Positions 62,833-64,000 of a DNA stretch of 64,000 bases are shown piece after piece. Numbering within the stretch: the stretch's first letter is position 1; every line of letters starts with the position of its first letter. The translations under genes and the position numbers were made by a program. The notes beneath the pieces are model-generated. The model saw nothing but the letters and a program-made list of their open reading frames with translations. It did no database searches and was not told the DNA's origin. This DNA comes from Halomarinibacterium sp041392205 (GTDB taxonomy: Bacteria > Bacteroidota > Bacteroidia > Flavobacteriales > Flavobacteriaceae), in the NCBI GenBank assembly GCA_041392205.1, contig JAWKMO010000009.1, positions 33,274 to 97,273 of the forward strand. The letters run 5' to 3'.

Positions 62833-63894
62833 TTATTGTTTAAGCGCTTCGGCCAAAGTAGCTTGTTCTTTAATCCAAGCCTTATATTCATCTTCTGTCT
62901 CTACTACAATCTTCATTTGCATATTGTAGTGATTGTTTCCACAAATTTTATTACAAAGGAGTATATAATCAAACTCATAAGGCTCTAAGGCTTCTTCTCC
63001 ATTGGCTAATAAAACTTCGCTATTTTTTCTTCTTATATCATTTATTCTTTGAACTTTTCCTATCATCTCTGGGTCCAATCTCATTTGTTCAGTTGTAAGG
63101 GTAGGTGTAAAAGCAAATTGTGTAATCATTCCTGGAACACAGTTCATTTGTGCTCTAAAATGGGGCATATAAGCAGAGTGAAGCACGTCTTGAGAGCGCA
63201 TTTTAAAAAGCACTTTTTTTCCAACGGGTAAATGAAGTTCGTTAGTGATAATATCGTCTTGTGCATAAGGGTCTGAAATATCCACACCTAAGGTATTTGA
63301 TCCTTCAATAAGTCTAACATTGGCTTTCCCTAATTCATTGTCCTTGCCGGCATATCGAGCATCCCATCTAAATTGCTGTGCATATAATTCAATCACCAAA
63401 GTATCCTCATCTTCATCAAAATTCATAATGTCTGTCCAAGTAAACAGTCCATAGATAATTAGGCCCGCTAAGACAATTACTGGAATAATAGTCCAAATAA
63501 ATTCTAATTTATCATTATCGGCAAAAAAAGTAGCTCTCTGCGCTTTTCTTCCTCGGTATTTAAAGGAAAAATAAAACAGCAACCATTGGGTAACGATTCC
63601 TACAATAAAAATAAGCACCATCGAAATAAGCCAAAGTTGATCTATATTAACGCCATGTTCAGAAGCAGATTGCGGTAAAAACACATTGCTCCATCTCCAA
63701 TGAGAAAAGAATGCCAATGCATATACAAATAGCACAAAAAACAAACTTAACCATCCATGAACATTGTTATCCTTATCGTTGGCTATTTGGGAGGTAGGAT
63801 CGCTTTTGTCTTTGGAGAGCTGAAAAATCTTTCCCATTTGCCAGAGGGCAACTCCAAAAAGAATGATTACTAATACAACTAAAAATGCGGTCAT
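62833..63894 (-). CDS. ctaC: Cytochrome c oxidase subunit II
   Basis: Carries the CuA centre that accepts electrons from cytochrome c. The 353-residue protein begins with a membrane helix (MTAFLVVLVIILFG), has two more helices (about 47-66 and 90-115), and a cupredoxin domain with the CuA ligands in VLHSAYMPHFR and CNKICGNNHYNM (CxxxC, His, Met). The extra N-terminal helix is usual for Bacteroidota forms. It precedes subunit I by 19 bases. Confidence 0.95.
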   Translation of the reverse strand: MTAFLVVLVIILFGVALWQMGKIFQLSKDKSDPTSQIANDKDNNVHGWLSLFFVLFVYALAFFSHWRWSNVFLPQSASEHGVNIDQLWLISMVLIFIVGIVTQWLLFYFSFKYRGRKAQRATFFADNDKLEFIWTIIPVIVLAGLIIYGLFTWTDIMNFDEDEDTLVIELYAQQFRWDARYAGKDNELGKANVRLIEGSNTLGVDISDPYAQDDIITNELHLPVGKKVLFKMRSQDVLHSAYMPHFRAQMNCVPGMITQFAFTPTLTTEQMRLDPEMIGKVQRINDIRRKNSEVLLANGEEALEPYEFDYILLCNKICGNNHYNMQMKIVVETEDEYKAWIKEQATLAEALKQ

Positions 63895-63917
63895 CGTTAT
63901 CTATCTTCTATATTTAA

Positions 63918-64000
63918 TTAATAATGAAAATGTTTACTTTCCTTAATAAATGGGTTTCGTTTTGCTAATAAAGGCGCTTTTGTTAAAGCAGTAAAAACAA
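63918..64000 (-). CDS. Alternative complex III subunit ActF-like, C-terminal end only
   Basis: On the minus strand the only clean frame entering from the window edge has 26 codons: VFTALTKAPLLAKRNPFIKE followed by SKHFHY and a TAA. The sequence resembles the end of the quinol:cytochrome c oxidoreductase membrane subunit, which in Bacteroidota lies just before oxidase subunit II. The call rests on that short tail and on order. Confidence 0.6.
   Translation of the reverse strand, partial: VFTALTKAPLLAKRNPFIKESKHFHY

Overview
The window is a chromosomal segment from a member of the Bacteroidota, most likely a marine or environmental Flavobacteriaceae. The signs are AT-rich, densely packed genes, promoters of the Bacteroidota type (TTG, about 20 bases, TAnnTTTG), an A1-type cytochrome oxidase next to an alternative complex III gene, and several gliding/type IX secretion (T9SS) components: SprA, RemB, a PorP/SprF-like protein and a type B sorted adhesin. 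No rRNA, tRNA, CRISPR array, insertion sequence or prophage was seen.

Layout. 1-3.9 kb (minus strand): clpP (cut by the window edge), tig, a small membrane protein, an esterase and pdxJ. 3.9-11.9 kb (plus): an envelope run of CBS protein, nadK, DUF6089 protein, uppS, bamA, two Skp/OmpH chaperones and murI. 11.9-16.8 kb: a gamma carbonic anhydrase-like protein, a LytTR regulator with its TPR sensor kinase, and a divergent VWA lipoprotein that shares an 11-base promoter motif with the kinase. 16.8-24.4 kb (minus): a porP/sprF-like gene with one frameshift and a very large modular adhesin gene whose central repeat array is riddled with frameshifts. 24.4-29.6 kb (plus): Nfu-type Fe-S carrier, dodecin, a YyaL-like thioredoxin-domain lipoprotein and two paralogous exported proteins of unknown function. 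29.5-37.4 kb (minus): tsaB and a MacAB-TolC-like export operon with two adaptors and two permeases. 37.5-42.7 kb (minus): oxidase assembly (DUF420, SCO, a degenerate thioredoxin-like protein, ctaB) and oxidase subunits III and IV. 42.8-48.6 kb: a metallo-beta-lactamase-fold protein, remB, two TonB genes, vanZ-like and gcvH. 48.6-60.9 kb (minus): sprA, ruvA, maeB, queG and ruvB. 61-64 kb (minus): oxidase subunits I and II and the end of an actF-like gene.

Three themes tie the genes together. One is outer-membrane biogenesis and surface display (BamA, Skp, SprA, PorP, adhesin, RemB, TonB). The second is aerobic respiration, with oxidase genes split between two loci about 18 kb apart. The third is housekeeping and DNA repair. 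The most notable points are the frameshift-dense adhesin array, which is either an assembly artefact in tandem repeats or real decay; a TonB C-terminal-like domain at the front of RemB, next to two TonB genes carrying the same domain; and the matched divergent promoters around the LytTR system. Most other genes are ordinary for the family. No clearly new defence or mobile system was found.
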